A DNA stretch of 64,000 bases, taken from assembly GCF_021556395.1 (NCBI RefSeq), contig NZ_JAKGCS010000036.1, forward strand, positions 952,076 to 1,016,075, written 5' to 3'. The stretch is from Acuticoccus kalidii. GTDB lineage: Bacteria > Pseudomonadota > Alphaproteobacteria > Rhizobiales > Amorphaceae. Below, in pieces: positions 42,373 through 51,616 of this stretch (the stretch's first letter is position 1; each line of letters begins with the position of its first letter). The notes beneath the pieces were generated by a model. It was not told the DNA's origin, searched no databases, and worked only from the letters and a program-made list of their open reading frames with translations. The position numbers and the translations under genes are program-made.

Positions 42373-43682
42373 GCGGCGCGATAGGCGGCGAGGCGCTCGT
42401 CGATGTCCTTGCCCTCGAGGGCACCGAGCTCGCCCCGCTTGTGGTCGAGATAGATCGCGCCGAACCGGCCGGGGAAAGCCGCCAGGAGCGCGGTGTCGGC
42501 TTCGAGCGCGAGGAGCGCCTCGTCTAGGCTCGCCGGCAGCCGCGCGAGCGACTTCGCGGCGAGCGCCTCGGCCGACAGGAGCGTGAGATCGCCGACCGTC
42601 GGCTCCGGCGCGGGGCGGGCCTGCCGGATGCCGTCGAGCCCTGCGAAGATCATCGCCGCGAGCGACAGATGCGGTGTCGCTGCGGCATCGGTCGCGCGAA
42701 ACTCGATATTATATTGCCGCGCCCGCTTGCCGGCGTCCGCCCCGAAGGTCGGGCAGATGCGCACCGCCGCCTCGCGATCCTGAACGCCGAGATTGTTGAA
42801 CGCCGCGCTCCAGCGGTGCGGCGTGAGGCGCATATGCGACAGCGCGCTCGGCGCGGTGATCGCGGTGAGGGCGGGCAGGTGGTCGAGAATGCCGGCGATG
42901 AACCGGCCCGCGACCTCCGACAGGCCGTGCGGGCGCTTGCCGTCAAGGGTCTTCGGGTGGCCGTTCTCGTCCCAGAAGCTGAAATGGATGTGGACGCCGT
43001 TGCCGACGCCGGTCTCCGTCACCAGCGGTGAGAATGTGACGGGCGCGGCGAAATCCTCGGCGACGGCGTAGGTGAGCTGGCGCAGGGCAACCGCCTCGTC
43101 CGCCGCGCGCAGCGCCGGTTGCGGGGGAAGGGTGATCTCGAACTGGCGCGGGCCGAACTCACGCAGGAAGCTGTCCGGCGGAAGGCCCGCATCGCGCAGC
43201 ACGCCGCACAGCGTCTCCCCGAAGACGCGCCGCCCCCGGAGACCGCGCAGCGAGTAGGCGCTTCCGGGCTCCGGTCCGTCGCCATCGCGGAAGGTGAACT
43301 CGTGTTCGAAGCTCGCCCGCAGCTCGAGCCCCGTCTCCGCCTTCAGCGCCGCGAGCGCGGTTTTGAGGATGGTGCGCAGGCAGCATTCCCACGGCGCCCC
43401 GTCCCCCTCGACGACATCGCAGAGCACGAAGCGCTCCGTCGCGCCGGCGGGAAGGGCGACTTCCACCATCGCCTCGCGCGCCGGGATCATGCGCACGTCG
43501 CCGGTCGGCCCCCACGGGCTTTTCGCGGCGACGTCGAAACAGGTGATCTGCACGTTCGCCGGCGTCCAGCCGGTGCCGTTCTCCCAGACGGCATCGAAGC
43601 CGGCGAGGGGAATGGCCTTGCCACGCACATGGCCTGCGATATCGGGGACGACGGTGGCGATCAGCGGTTCGGTCATCCGCAC
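42366..43682 (-). CDS. Glutamine-synthetase-family ligase (gamma-glutamylpolyamine synthetase-like)
   Basis: 438 residues with the GS catalytic core in order: ASFEHEFTF (metal Glu), EFGPRQFEITLPP (metal Glu), GNGVHIHFSFWDENG (ATP/metal His), SHMRLTPHRWSAAFNNLG, and NIEFRATDAAATPHLSLAAM (the R-x-x-D region of the active site). The N-terminal beta-grasp is shortened and begins VPDIAGHVRGKAIPL. No adenylylation Tyr region is apparent. GS-III/PuuA-like enzymes joined to polyamine importers glutamylate putrescine or other amines, which is the likely job here because it faces the PotFGHI genes. Alternative: ligation of glutamate to another amine. Convergent overlap of seven bases with potI. Confidence 0.82.
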   Translation of the reverse strand: MRMTEPLIATVVPDIAGHVRGKAIPLAGFDAVWENGTGWTPANVQITCFDVAAKSPWGPTGDVRMIPAREAMVEVALPAGATERFVLCDVVEGDGAPWECCLRTILKTALAALKAETGLELRASFEHEFTFRDGDGPEPGSAYSLRGLRGRRVFGETLCGVLRDAGLPPDSFLREFGPRQFEITLPPQPALRAADEAVALRQLTYAVAEDFAAPVTFSPLVTETGVGNGVHIHFSFWDENGHPKTLDGKRPHGLSEVAGRFIAGILDHLPALTAITAPSALSHMRLTPHRWSAAFNNLGVQDREAAVRICPTFGADAGKRARQYNIEFRATDAAATPHLSLAAMIFAGLDGIRQARPAPEPTVGDLTLLSAEALAAKSLARLPASLDEALLALEADTALLAAFPGRFGAIYLDHKRGELGALEGKDIDERLAAYRAAY

Positions 43683-43771
43683 ACTTTTTCAAGCCGGAGT
43701 GGATCGGGCAAGCCTTGCGTTCGCCCGCTACGGGTCGCGATAACACCCATCAGCCGAGACCGGAGCCGCCG

Positions 43772-44428
43772 ATGTCGCCCTTCCTCTCCACCACCACGCG
43801 CGAGGTGCCGATCCAGCCGGACCGGGCCGCGCTCCTCTTCATCGACGTGCAGAATTATTGCTGCCACCCGGACGGGACGGAGGTGCGAACCTGCGCGCCG
43901 GAAAAGCGCGCCACCGTCTACGAGCCCTTCATCGCCCATCTGCGGCGGCACGTCGTGCCGAACATGCAGGCGATCCAGGCGGCGGCGCGCGCGGCGAACG
44001 TGGAGGTGATGTACACCAACATCGAAAGCCTCACCCTCGACGGGCGCGACCGCAGTCTCGACTACAAGATCACCGGCTTCAACGTCCCGCGTGGCGCCTG
44101 GGACGCCAAGACGATCGACGAGCTCGCCCCCGCGGGGGACGAGATGATCTTCCCGAAGACGTCGGCGAACGTCTTCGTCTCGACGGCGATCGATTATGTG
44201 TTGCGGCAGATGGGGATCGCGCAGCTCATCGTCTCGGGTGTGCTGACGGATCAGTGCGTCGACGCGACGGTGAAGAGCGCCTGCGATCTCGGCTATCTCG
44301 TGACGGTGGTGACGGACGCCTGCGCCGCCTACACGGTGGAGCGGCACGAGAATGCGCTCTTCGCCTTCAACGGCTTCTGCCGCGAGGTCGACACCGCGAC
44401 GCTGGTGCGCGAATTGTCCGGCCGCTGA
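43772..44428 (+). CDS. Isochorismatase-family cysteine hydrolase
   Basis: 218 residues. The catalytic triad is clear: Asp in ALLFIDVQNYCC, Lys in FPKTSANVF, Cys in GVLTDQCVDATVKSACDLGY (with the cis-peptide step before). Such enzymes hydrolyse amides or ureido acids (for example biuret, N-carbamoyl compounds or nicotinamide). ATG 43772 was chosen because the first strand follows at the usual distance. Divergent from the GS-like gene by ~90 bases, so it may belong to amine/amide breakdown with it. Confidence 0.88.
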   Translation: MSPFLSTTTREVPIQPDRAALLFIDVQNYCCHPDGTEVRTCAPEKRATVYEPFIAHLRRHVVPNMQAIQAAARAANVEVMYTNIESLTLDGRDRSLDYKITGFNVPRGAWDAKTIDELAPAGDEMIFPKTSANVFVSTAIDYVLRQMGIAQLIVSGVLTDQCVDATVKSACDLGYLVTVVTDACAAYTVERHENALFAFNGFCREVDTATLVRELSGR

Positions 44429-44440
44429 GCGCCGCGCCGC

Positions 44441-44938
44441 TCAGTTCGCCCCGAGCGGGCGCTCATAATAGTCCCGCTCCATCTCGGGAACGTAGCGGAC
44501 GACGCGGAAGCCCACCTTTTCGAGGACGCGGCGCGAGGCGGCGTTGTCGCGCTTGGCGAAGGCGGCGACCTTCGGCAGGCCGAGCATCTCGTCGGCATGG
44601 CGCATCGTCGCCCTTGCGAGCTCGCTGCCATAACCCGCGCCCCAACTCGAGGGGTGGAAGAAATAAGCGAGCTCGACGCCCCAACCGGGATCGAACGGGT
44701 CGTCATAGAGGCCGCCCCAGCCGATGATCTCGCCCGTGTCGCGTCGCCGCACCGTCCACGGGGCGTACCCGTCGCGTCGGCGGCGGCGTTCGTGGACGGC
44801 GATCCGCCGGCGGCAGGCGGCGAGGCTCGTGTCGGCGTGCGTGTGGGCCATCGCCGCCGGATCGCCGAGAAAGGCGTAAAGCGCCGGCACATCGGCGAGC
44901 GTCGGGGTGGTGAGGGTGAGGCGTTCGGTCTCAATCAT
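44441..44938 (-). CDS. GNAT acetyltransferase (RimJ/RimL-like)
   Basis: 165 residues, one N-acetyltransferase domain. The opening MIETERLTLTTPTLADVPAL is the RimJ/RimL pattern, and the acetyl-CoA pyrophosphate loop is SSWGAGYGSEL with KRDNAASRRVLEKVGF at the C-terminus. Convergent with the isochorismatase-type gene. Acceptor unknown. Confidence 0.85.
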   Translation of the reverse strand: MIETERLTLTTPTLADVPALYAFLGDPAAMAHTHADTSLAACRRRIAVHERRRRRDGYAPWTVRRRDTGEIIGWGGLYDDPFDPGWGVELAYFFHPSSWGAGYGSELARATMRHADEMLGLPKVAAFAKRDNAASRRVLEKVGFRVVRYVPEMERDYYERPLGAN

Positions 44939-45063
44939 CGCGGGCTCTTCCTGAACGGACTATCTTGGCAGGTGTTGGCCCATCACGCACGCCCCTCTCG
45001 CATGTGCGGTCAGGTGGACTATGTGTTATGGCAAGCAATTCCGCGTCCGCAGGAGTCCGGTCC

Positions 45064-46074
45064 ATGATCCCTTATTCCCTCCTAGATCTTTCGCCGATTG
45101 CGGAAGGATCGAGCCCGGCCGATGCGCTGCGCAATTCACTCGATCTCGCCCAACACGCCGAACGCTGGGGCTATAACCGCTATTGGCTCGCCGAGCATCA
45201 CAACATGTCCGGCATCGCGAGCGCCGCGACCTCGGTGCTCATCGGCCATATCGCCGGCGGCACGTCCACGATGCGGGTCGGCTCGGGCGGCATCATGTTG
45301 CCCAACCACGCCCCTTTGGTGATCGCCGAGCAGTTCGGAACGCTCGCGACGCTCTATCCGGGGCGGATCGATCTCGGCGTCGGCCGCGCGCCCGGCACCG
45401 ATCAGACGACCGCACGGGCGCTGCGCCGCAGCCTCGAGAACTCCGACAATTTCCCGCAGGACGTGATGGAGCTCCTCTTCTATCTCGGCCCCGACGCGGG
45501 GGACGGGCCGATCCGGGCGATCCCCGGCATGGGGACGGAGGTGCCGGTCTGGATGCTCGGGTCGAGCACGTTCGGCGCCCAGCTCGCGGCCCATCTCGGT
45601 CTGCCCTACGCCTTTGCCTCCCACTTCGCCCCCGCCTCCCTCGGCGAGGCGCTGCAGCTCTATCGCCAGCATTTCAAGCCGTCTCAATGGGGTGAGGCGC
45701 CGTATTTCATGCTGGCGATCAACGTCTTCGCCGCCGACAGCGACGAGGAGGGGCACTATCTGCGCACCACGATGCAGCAGGCCTTCGTGAACCTTCGCAC
45801 CGGCAAAGCCGGCCCGTTGCCGCGCCCGGTGCGCGACCTGTCGAGCGTCGTCGATCCGGCTTACATGCCGCAGGTCAACGCGGCGCTCTCGGTCACCGCC
45901 GTCGGCTCGCCCGATTCGGTGCGCGAGCAGCTCAACGCCTTGATCGCGCGCTACCAGCCCGACGAGGTGATCCTCACCGGCCAGATCCACGACCACACAG
46001 CCCGGCTGCACTCCTTCGAGATCGCCGCGTCGATCCTGTCGGACGCCAATGTGGCGCGGTCGGCGGCCGAGTGA
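45064..46074 (+). CDS. Luciferase-like (LLM class) flavin-dependent oxidoreductase
   Basis: 336-residue TIM-barrel flavin monooxygenase or reductase of the bacterial-luciferase superfamily. YSLLDLSPIAEGSSPADALR at the N-terminus, the AEHHNM active-site segment, STMRVGSGGIMLPNHAPLVI and FGTLATLYPGRIDLGVGRAPG are hallmarks of the MsnO8-like subgroup. ATG 45064 was chosen; an upstream extension has no family similarity. Needs reduced FMN from a partner not in view. Convergent with the peptide-transporter ATPase, three bases apart. Confidence 0.88.
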   Translation: MIPYSLLDLSPIAEGSSPADALRNSLDLAQHAERWGYNRYWLAEHHNMSGIASAATSVLIGHIAGGTSTMRVGSGGIMLPNHAPLVIAEQFGTLATLYPGRIDLGVGRAPGTDQTTARALRRSLENSDNFPQDVMELLFYLGPDAGDGPIRAIPGMGTEVPVWMLGSSTFGAQLAAHLGLPYAFASHFAPASLGEALQLYRQHFKPSQWGEAPYFMLAINVFAADSDEEGHYLRTTMQQAFVNLRTGKAGPLPRPVRDLSSVVDPAYMPQVNAALSVTAVGSPDSVREQLNALIARYQPDEVILTGQIHDHTARLHSFEIAASILSDANVARSAAE

Positions 46075-46077
46075 GGC

Positions 46078-47709
46078 TCAGGCCGGCTCCGCCGCGCCCG
46101 TCAGCACCGATCCGAGGTCGAACGCGGCCGCGATGAGGCGCCGGGTGTAGGCGGTCTTCGGCGCGCCGTAGATCGCTTCGGTCGGCCCGGCCTCCACGAC
46201 CTCGCCGGCCTTCATCACCATCACCGTGTCGGCGAGCGCGCGCACGACCGCGAGATCGTGGCTGATGAAGACATAAGCGAGCTGATGCTCGGCCTGGACG
46301 GCTCGCAGGAGCGCGATGATCTGCTTCTGCACCGAGCTGTCGAGCGCGGAGGTCGGCTCGTCGAGCACGATGATCTCCGGCTTCAGGATGAGGGCGCGGG
46401 CGATCGCGATGCGCTGGCGTTGTCCGCCGGAAAATTCGTGCGGAAAGCGGTTCTTGATCCGCGCTTCGAGCCCGACTTCGGCGAGCGCCTCGTCCGCTCG
46501 CCGGCCACGCTCGCGGGCCGACAGGCCCCGTTCGTGCACGAGGAGGCCCTCGGTCACGATCTCCCCCACGGTCATGCGCGGGCTGAGCGAGCCGTAGGGA
46601 TCCTGGAAGACCATCTGAAGATCGCGGCGGAAGGGACGAAGGGCGCGCGGCGAGAGCGCGTTGATCGTCGCGCCGCGAAAGCGGATCGCGCCATCGGCGT
46701 GGCCGAGCCCGACGAGGGCGCGCCCGAGGGTCGACTTTCCCGATCCCGATTCGCCGACGATGCCGAGCGTCTGGCCGCGCTTCAGGTCGAGATCGACCGA
46801 CTTCACCGCCTCGATCGTGTGCGCGGATCGGCCGAGAAGGCCGCCGCCCGAGCGATAGGTCACGCCGACATCGCGGGCGGTGAGGAGCGTTTCGGCCTCC
46901 GCCGGCGGCGGGGCCTTGGTGCCGGTCGGCTCGGCGGCGAGGAGCATCCGCGTATAGTCGGCGCGCGGGCTGGCGAAGATCCTCTGGGTGGGGCCGGCCT
47001 CCACCACAGCGCCGGCGCGCATCACCACGACACGATCGGCGATCGCCTCGACGATCTTGAGGTCGTGGGTGATGAAGAGGATCGCCATCCCGAGCCGGGC
47101 CTTCAGGCGGGCGAGAAGGGCGAGGATCTCGGCCTGGATCGTGACGTCGAGCGCGGTGGTGGGCTCGTCGGCGATCAGGATGTCGGGCTCGTTGGCAAGC
47201 GCCATCGCGATCATCACACGCTGGCGCTGTCCGCCGGAGAGTTCGTGCGGATAGGCGCCGAGCCGGCGCGCGGCGTCGGGAAGCTGGACGAGGTCGAGAA
47301 GCTCCAGCACCCGCTTGCGGGCGGCACGCGGGGAGAGGCGCGAATGCACCATCAACGGCTCGGCGATCTGGCGGCCGATCGGATAGAGCGGGTCGAGAGA
47401 GGTCATCGGCTCCTGGAAGATCATCGCGATCTTCGCCCCGCGGATCCGGTTGAGGGCGCGCGGGGCCATTCCGAGAAGCTCCGTCCCGCGATAGCGCACC
47501 GATCCCGTGGCGCGGCCATTGACGGCGAGGAGGCCCATCGCCGCCATCATGATCTGGCTCTTGCCGGACCCCGATTCACCGACGACGGCGACATTCTCGT
47601 TCGCGAAGACGTCGAGATCGACGCCCGTCACGGCCTCGACGTCGCCGTCGGGCGTGTCGAAGGTGATGGCGAGATCGCGCAAGGTGAGGATGGGGCCGGG
47701 TCCGGTCAT
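46078..47709 (-). CDS. Dipeptide/oligopeptide ABC ATPase, DppD-DppF fusion
   Basis: 543 residues with two complete ABC domains: N-half (Walker A GESGSGKSQ, LSGGQRQRVMIAMALA, LIADEPTTALDV) and C-half (GESGSGKSTLG, FSGGQRQRIAIARAL, IVLDEPTSALDS). The fusion replaces separate DppD and DppF. ATG 47709 overlaps the upstream dppC stop by four bases. Last gene of the operon receptor, dppB, dppC, dppDF. Imports peptides or similar (for example nickel-chelate or opine-type) ligands. Confidence 0.92.
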   Translation of the reverse strand: MTGPGPILTLRDLAITFDTPDGDVEAVTGVDLDVFANENVAVVGESGSGKSQIMMAAMGLLAVNGRATGSVRYRGTELLGMAPRALNRIRGAKIAMIFQEPMTSLDPLYPIGRQIAEPLMVHSRLSPRAARKRVLELLDLVQLPDAARRLGAYPHELSGGQRQRVMIAMALANEPDILIADEPTTALDVTIQAEILALLARLKARLGMAILFITHDLKIVEAIADRVVVMRAGAVVEAGPTQRIFASPRADYTRMLLAAEPTGTKAPPPAEAETLLTARDVGVTYRSGGGLLGRSAHTIEAVKSVDLDLKRGQTLGIVGESGSGKSTLGRALVGLGHADGAIRFRGATINALSPRALRPFRRDLQMVFQDPYGSLSPRMTVGEIVTEGLLVHERGLSARERGRRADEALAEVGLEARIKNRFPHEFSGGQRQRIAIARALILKPEIIVLDEPTSALDSSVQKQIIALLRAVQAEHQLAYVFISHDLAVVRALADTVMVMKAGEVVEAGPTEAIYGAPKTAYTRRLIAAAFDLGSVLTGAAEPA

Positions 47710-48830
47710 CGGTCTTTCGGGTCGAGCGCGTCGCGCAGGCCGTCGCCGAGGAAGTTGAGAGCGAACAGCAGGATCGTCAGCGCGAGCGAGGGGAAGATGA
47801 GCATCGAGGGCGCATTGCGCATGTTGCGCGCGCCTTCGGAGATGAGGACGCCGAGGCTCGTCAGCGGTTCCTGCACGCCGAGGCCGAGAAAGGAGAGGAA
47901 GCTCTCGAGGAGGATTACCTTCGGCACCAGGAGCGTCATGAAGATGATCACCGGGCCGAGCACGTTGGGGATGATGTGGCGGCGCAGGATCGCCGCCGGC
48001 CCGACGCCGAGCCCCTCGGCCGCGCGCACGAACTCGCGCCGTCTGAGGGAGAGCGTCTGCCCCCGCACGATGCGCGCCATGTCGAGCCACTCGACCGCCC
48101 CCACTGCGATGAACATCAGCACGACATTGCGGCCGAAAAAGACGACGAGCAGAATGACGAAAAAGATGAAGGGCAACGAATAGAGCACGTCGACGATGCG
48201 CATCATCACCCCGTCGATGCGGCCGCCGAGAAAGCCCGCCGTCGCCCCGTAAAGGACGCCGATGATAAGGGCGACGCCCGTCGCGAGCGCTCCGATCATC
48301 AGCGAGATGCGAATCGAGACGAGGATGCGCGCGGCGAGATCGCGCCCATTGGAATCGGTGCCGAAAACGAAGGTGAGGCGCGCGATGTCGGCCTCCATCA
48401 CGGCGCTGCGGCCATCGTCGCCGGTCTCGACGATCCGGGCGTTCGAGAAGAGGTCGGAACGGTCGAGATAGCGGGTGATGCGCGGGTCGATCTCGCGCGA
48501 GGCGGTGAGGCCGAGGGTCACGGTCTCGCCCGCGACGTCCACGGTGTCGACCTCGACGCGGGCCCGCGCGAGCGCCCGCTCCGCACCCGGCACGATGGTG
48601 TTGGCGCGCGGATAGGGGGTGAGGCTCGCGGGAACCTTCACATAGTTCGAGTAGACGGTCGCATAGTCGTGCGGCCAGACCATCGGACCGACGATGCCGG
48701 CGAGCGTGTAGAGGGCGAGGACGACGAGGCTCACCATCGCGGCACGGTTGCGCATCAACCGGCGGAGCGCCGTCGCCCAGAGCGAGCGGCCCGCGACGGC
48801 GGGTGCGGTGGGGAGTGCCGCGTCAGTCAT
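47706..48830 (-). CDS. dppC: Peptide ABC permease (DppC family)
   Basis: 374 residues. The N-terminal helix ALRRLMRNRAAMVSLVVLAL is the DppC/OppC signature; FSNARIVETGD and FGTDSNGRDLAARILVSIRI precede the permease core, with the EAA loop RRREFVRAAEGLGVGPAAIL. ATG 48830 lies eight bases inside the dppB gene. A 75-residue periplasmic insertion after helix 1 (VDVAGETVTLGL) is longer than in standard DppC. Confidence 0.9.
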   Translation of the reverse strand: MTDAALPTAPAVAGRSLWATALRRLMRNRAAMVSLVVLALYTLAGIVGPMVWPHDYATVYSNYVKVPASLTPYPRANTIVPGAERALARARVEVDTVDVAGETVTLGLTASREIDPRITRYLDRSDLFSNARIVETGDDGRSAVMEADIARLTFVFGTDSNGRDLAARILVSIRISLMIGALATGVALIIGVLYGATAGFLGGRIDGVMMRIVDVLYSLPFIFFVILLVVFFGRNVVLMFIAVGAVEWLDMARIVRGQTLSLRRREFVRAAEGLGVGPAAILRRHIIPNVLGPVIIFMTLLVPKVILLESFLSFLGLGVQEPLTSLGVLISEGARNMRNAPSMLIFPSLALTILLFALNFLGDGLRDALDPKDR

Positions 48831-49746
48831 AGCGCACCCGCGGGTCGATCGCCGCATAGAGGAGGTCGACGGCGAGATTGAAGAGGACGACGAACACCGC
48901 GACGATCACCACCGTCCCCATCACGAGCGTATAGTCGCGATTGAGGGCGCCCTGGACGAAATAGCGGCCGATGCCGGGAATGCCGAAGATCGTTTCCACC
49001 ACCACCGAGCCGGTGAGAAGGGCGGCGGCGGCCGGGCCGAGATAAGAGATCACCGGCAGCGCGGCCCCCCTCAGCGAGTGGACGATCACCACGAGGCGCG
49101 CCGGGAGCCCGTAGGCGCGGGCGGTGCGGACATGATCGGACCGCAGCGCCTCCAGCATCGCGCCGCGAATGAGGCGGGCGACGATCGCGATCTGCGGCAG
49201 CGCCAGCGTGATGACCGGCAGGAGCATATAGGCCGGGTGCGCCCCCTCCCATCCGCCCGCCGGCAGGATGCCGAGCCAGACGCCGAAGACGAGCGAGAGC
49301 ACCGGCGCGACCACGAAGTTCGGCACCGTGATGCCGAAGGTCGCGACCGCGATGACGAGATAGTCGACCGTCGAATTCTGCTTCAGCGCCGCGATGATGC
49401 CGAGCGTTCCGCCGACGAGGAGCGCGAGAAGGAGCGCGCAGGCGCCGAGCAGCATCGAGATCGGCAGACCCGCGCCGAGGAGTTCGCCGACCGAGAAGTC
49501 GCGATAGACGAAGCTCGGGCCGAGATCGCCGCGCAGGAGATTGCCGAGATAGACGGCGTACTGTTCGTAAAGCGGCCGGTCGAGGTGGAAGGCCTTGTTG
49601 AGGTTGGCCATCACCGTCGGCTCGAGGGTCCGCTCCTGATCGAACGGGCCGCCCGGCGCCACGCGCATCAGGAAGAAGGCGAGGGTGATGATGACGAAGA
49701 GGGTCGGAATCGCGCCGAGAAGGCGCCGCACGGCATAACGCAGCAT
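48823..49746 (-). CDS. dppB: Peptide ABC permease (DppB family)
   Basis: 307 residues, six helices. MLRYAVRRLLGAIPTLFVII is a classic DppB start; DRPLYEQYAVYLGNLLRGDLG and the EAA loop EALRSDHVRTARAYGLPARL follow. The ATG at 49746 directly follows a hairpin and T-run. Overlaps dppC by eight bases. Confidence 0.93.
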   Translation of the reverse strand: MLRYAVRRLLGAIPTLFVIITLAFFLMRVAPGGPFDQERTLEPTVMANLNKAFHLDRPLYEQYAVYLGNLLRGDLGPSFVYRDFSVGELLGAGLPISMLLGACALLLALLVGGTLGIIAALKQNSTVDYLVIAVATFGITVPNFVVAPVLSLVFGVWLGILPAGGWEGAHPAYMLLPVITLALPQIAIVARLIRGAMLEALRSDHVRTARAYGLPARLVVIVHSLRGAALPVISYLGPAAAALLTGSVVVETIFGIPGIGRYFVQGALNRDYTLVMGTVVIVAVFVVLFNLAVDLLYAAIDPRVRYD

Positions 49747-49757
49747 CAGAAAAACGC

Positions 49758-49779
49758 GGCCATGGGGAGGCCCATGACC
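49758..49779 (-). terminator. Hairpin with T-tract between peptide receptor and dppB
   Basis: On the minus strand GGTCATGGG and CCCATGGCC pair (one G-T) around a 4-base loop and are followed, three bases on, by TTTTT just upstream of the dppB ATG. This is the only receptor/permease hairpin here that also has a T-run, so it may act as a true leaky terminator. Confidence 0.62.
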
Positions 49780-49789
49780 GCCTTCATTC

Positions 49790-51400
49790 TTATTCGCTGA
49801 GGCTCAGAAAGCGCGTCGGATGGACGTGCCGCACATTGTCGACCCATCCCTCCACCTTCGGGGAGACGAGGGAGGTCGAAGAATAGAAGAGGAGCGGCAC
49901 TTGCGGCAGATCGCGCAGGAAGAGCGCCTCGGCCTCGGCGAGAAGGGTCGCCCGCTTGTCGAGATCGCCTTCGGAGGCGGCCTCGTCCATCAAGGCGTCA
50001 TATTCCGGATTGTCGTACTGGCCGTAATTGAAGCCGTCATTGTCGGAGATGTTGAGGAAAAGGAAGTTCTGCGGATCGGAATAGTCGCCGATCCAGCCGG
50101 CGCGGGCGACGTCGAAGTTTTTCTCGTCGCGCAGCATCGCATAGTGGGCGGGCAGATCGCGCGCGTTGAAGGTCACGTTGACGCCGAGCGGGGCCCACAT
50201 ATCGGCGATCGCGGTCGCCGCGTTCCGGTGGTTCTCGGAGTTGTTGTAGGCGAGTTCGAGCGTGATCGGGTTGTCGGGACCATAGCCGGCCTCGGTCATC
50301 ATCGCGATCGCCTCGTCCTCGCGGTCGAGCATCGAGGTGTTTGCGTAAGGGAGCTGCGGACCGTCCTCGACATAGTTCGAGATGCCTGGCGGGACGAGGG
50401 CGTAGGCGGGGAGCATCGTGCCCGAAAAGATCTCCTCGGCAAGGAAATCGCGGTCGATCGCCATCGACAGGGCCTGGCGCACATTGACGTCGCCGAGCGC
50501 GCCGCGCGTCGGGTTCAGCGCGTAATAATAGGTGCCGAGATAGGGCGCGATGTGGAGCTGATCGCCGAGGCGTTCGCGCAAGGAGGCGATCTGCTCGCTC
50601 GGCAGGTCGTGGCAGGAATGGACCTCGCCGGCCTCGAAACGGCGCACGCACGTTGCCCGGTCCTCGATCGGCAGGAAGACGACGCGGTCGATTTTCACGC
50701 TGTCGGCGTCGTGGAAGGTCTCGCTCTTCTCGGCGACCAGCCGGTCATTCGGGGCGAAGGAGACGAGGCGGAACGGGCCGTTGGTGACGATATGCTCCGG
50801 CGAGACGAAATCGGCGCCGAACTCCTCGACCGCGGGCGGATAGACCGGAAGGGCGGTCTGGTGCGTCAGAAGCTCGAGTAAATAGGGGGTCGGCGAGGCG
50901 AGCGTGATCTCCAGCGTCTTGTCGTCGACCGCTTTGACGCCGAGCTCCTCCGGCGCGGTCTCGCCGGTGTTTACGGCCTCGGCGTTCAGGATCGGGTAGA
51001 GGATGTTGGCGTATTTCGCCCCGGTGGCCGGCGTCATGATGCGGCGGAGCGAATAGACGAAATCATCCGCCGTCACGGGTTCCCCGTTCGACCATTGCGC
51101 GTCCTCACGCAAGGTGAAGGTGTAGACGGTGCCGTCGTCCGAGACGGTCCAGCTCTCGGCGACGCCGGGGGTGACCTTCGCGCTCGCATCGTCGATCACG
51201 AGACCCTCGTAAAGGTCGCGCAGGATGCGGGCCTCCACGACGGTGGACGTCTTGTGCTGATCGAGCGTCTCGGGATCGCCGTCATTGCCGCGGACATAGG
51301 TCGTCTGCGCGGCGGCGCCGGCGGACCATGCGAGCAAGAGGGCCCCGGCGAGGGCGCTCGCCCGCGTGCCAAACATCATCCGTCTGTGGGACATCGCCAT
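49790..51400 (-). CDS. Peptide ABC transporter substrate-binding protein (OppA/DppA family)
   Basis: Periplasmic receptor, ~536 residues. Signal peptide RASALAGALLLAWSAGAAAQ (cleavage AAA/QTT), then YVRGNDGDPETLDQHKTSTV, the SBP_bac_5 opening; VRQALSMAIDRDFLAEEIF is the conserved centre. ATG 51400 (MAMSHRR) has GAGG upstream; 51394 is an alternative. First gene of the dpp-type operon read leftwards. Confidence 0.9.
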   Translation of the reverse strand: MAMSHRRMMFGTRASALAGALLLAWSAGAAAQTTYVRGNDGDPETLDQHKTSTVVEARILRDLYEGLVIDDASAKVTPGVAESWTVSDDGTVYTFTLREDAQWSNGEPVTADDFVYSLRRIMTPATGAKYANILYPILNAEAVNTGETAPEELGVKAVDDKTLEITLASPTPYLLELLTHQTALPVYPPAVEEFGADFVSPEHIVTNGPFRLVSFAPNDRLVAEKSETFHDADSVKIDRVVFLPIEDRATCVRRFEAGEVHSCHDLPSEQIASLRERLGDQLHIAPYLGTYYYALNPTRGALGDVNVRQALSMAIDRDFLAEEIFSGTMLPAYALVPPGISNYVEDGPQLPYANTSMLDREDEAIAMMTEAGYGPDNPITLELAYNNSENHRNAATAIADMWAPLGVNVTFNARDLPAHYAMLRDEKNFDVARAGWIGDYSDPQNFLFLNISDNDGFNYGQYDNPEYDALMDEAASEGDLDKRATLLAEAEALFLRDLPQVPLLFYSSTSLVSPKVEGWVDNVRHVHPTRFLSLSE

Positions 51401-51616
51401 TCTCTCACACCTCGTTCTCAAGGGACGACGGGCACCAATTCAACCTATTGATATAAAATGGCGTTCGCCGTTCTGCAAAAAAGCACGGCACGCATCGTCC
51501 TTAGGCAATTGGGGGCATATTTCCCGCGGTCCGTCAACGCCTAGTGGTGGTGGTGACGGGCGTCACAACTGCGTGAGCGCGGCGGGGCGAGGCTCATGGC
51601 GCGGAGAGCGGCGCCG

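Noticed and set aside
46258..48183. 641-codon plus-strand open frame opposite the DppD-DppF fusion and dppC
   Set aside because: Shadow frame; no recognisable domain and it crosses the boundary of two well-supported minus-strand genes.
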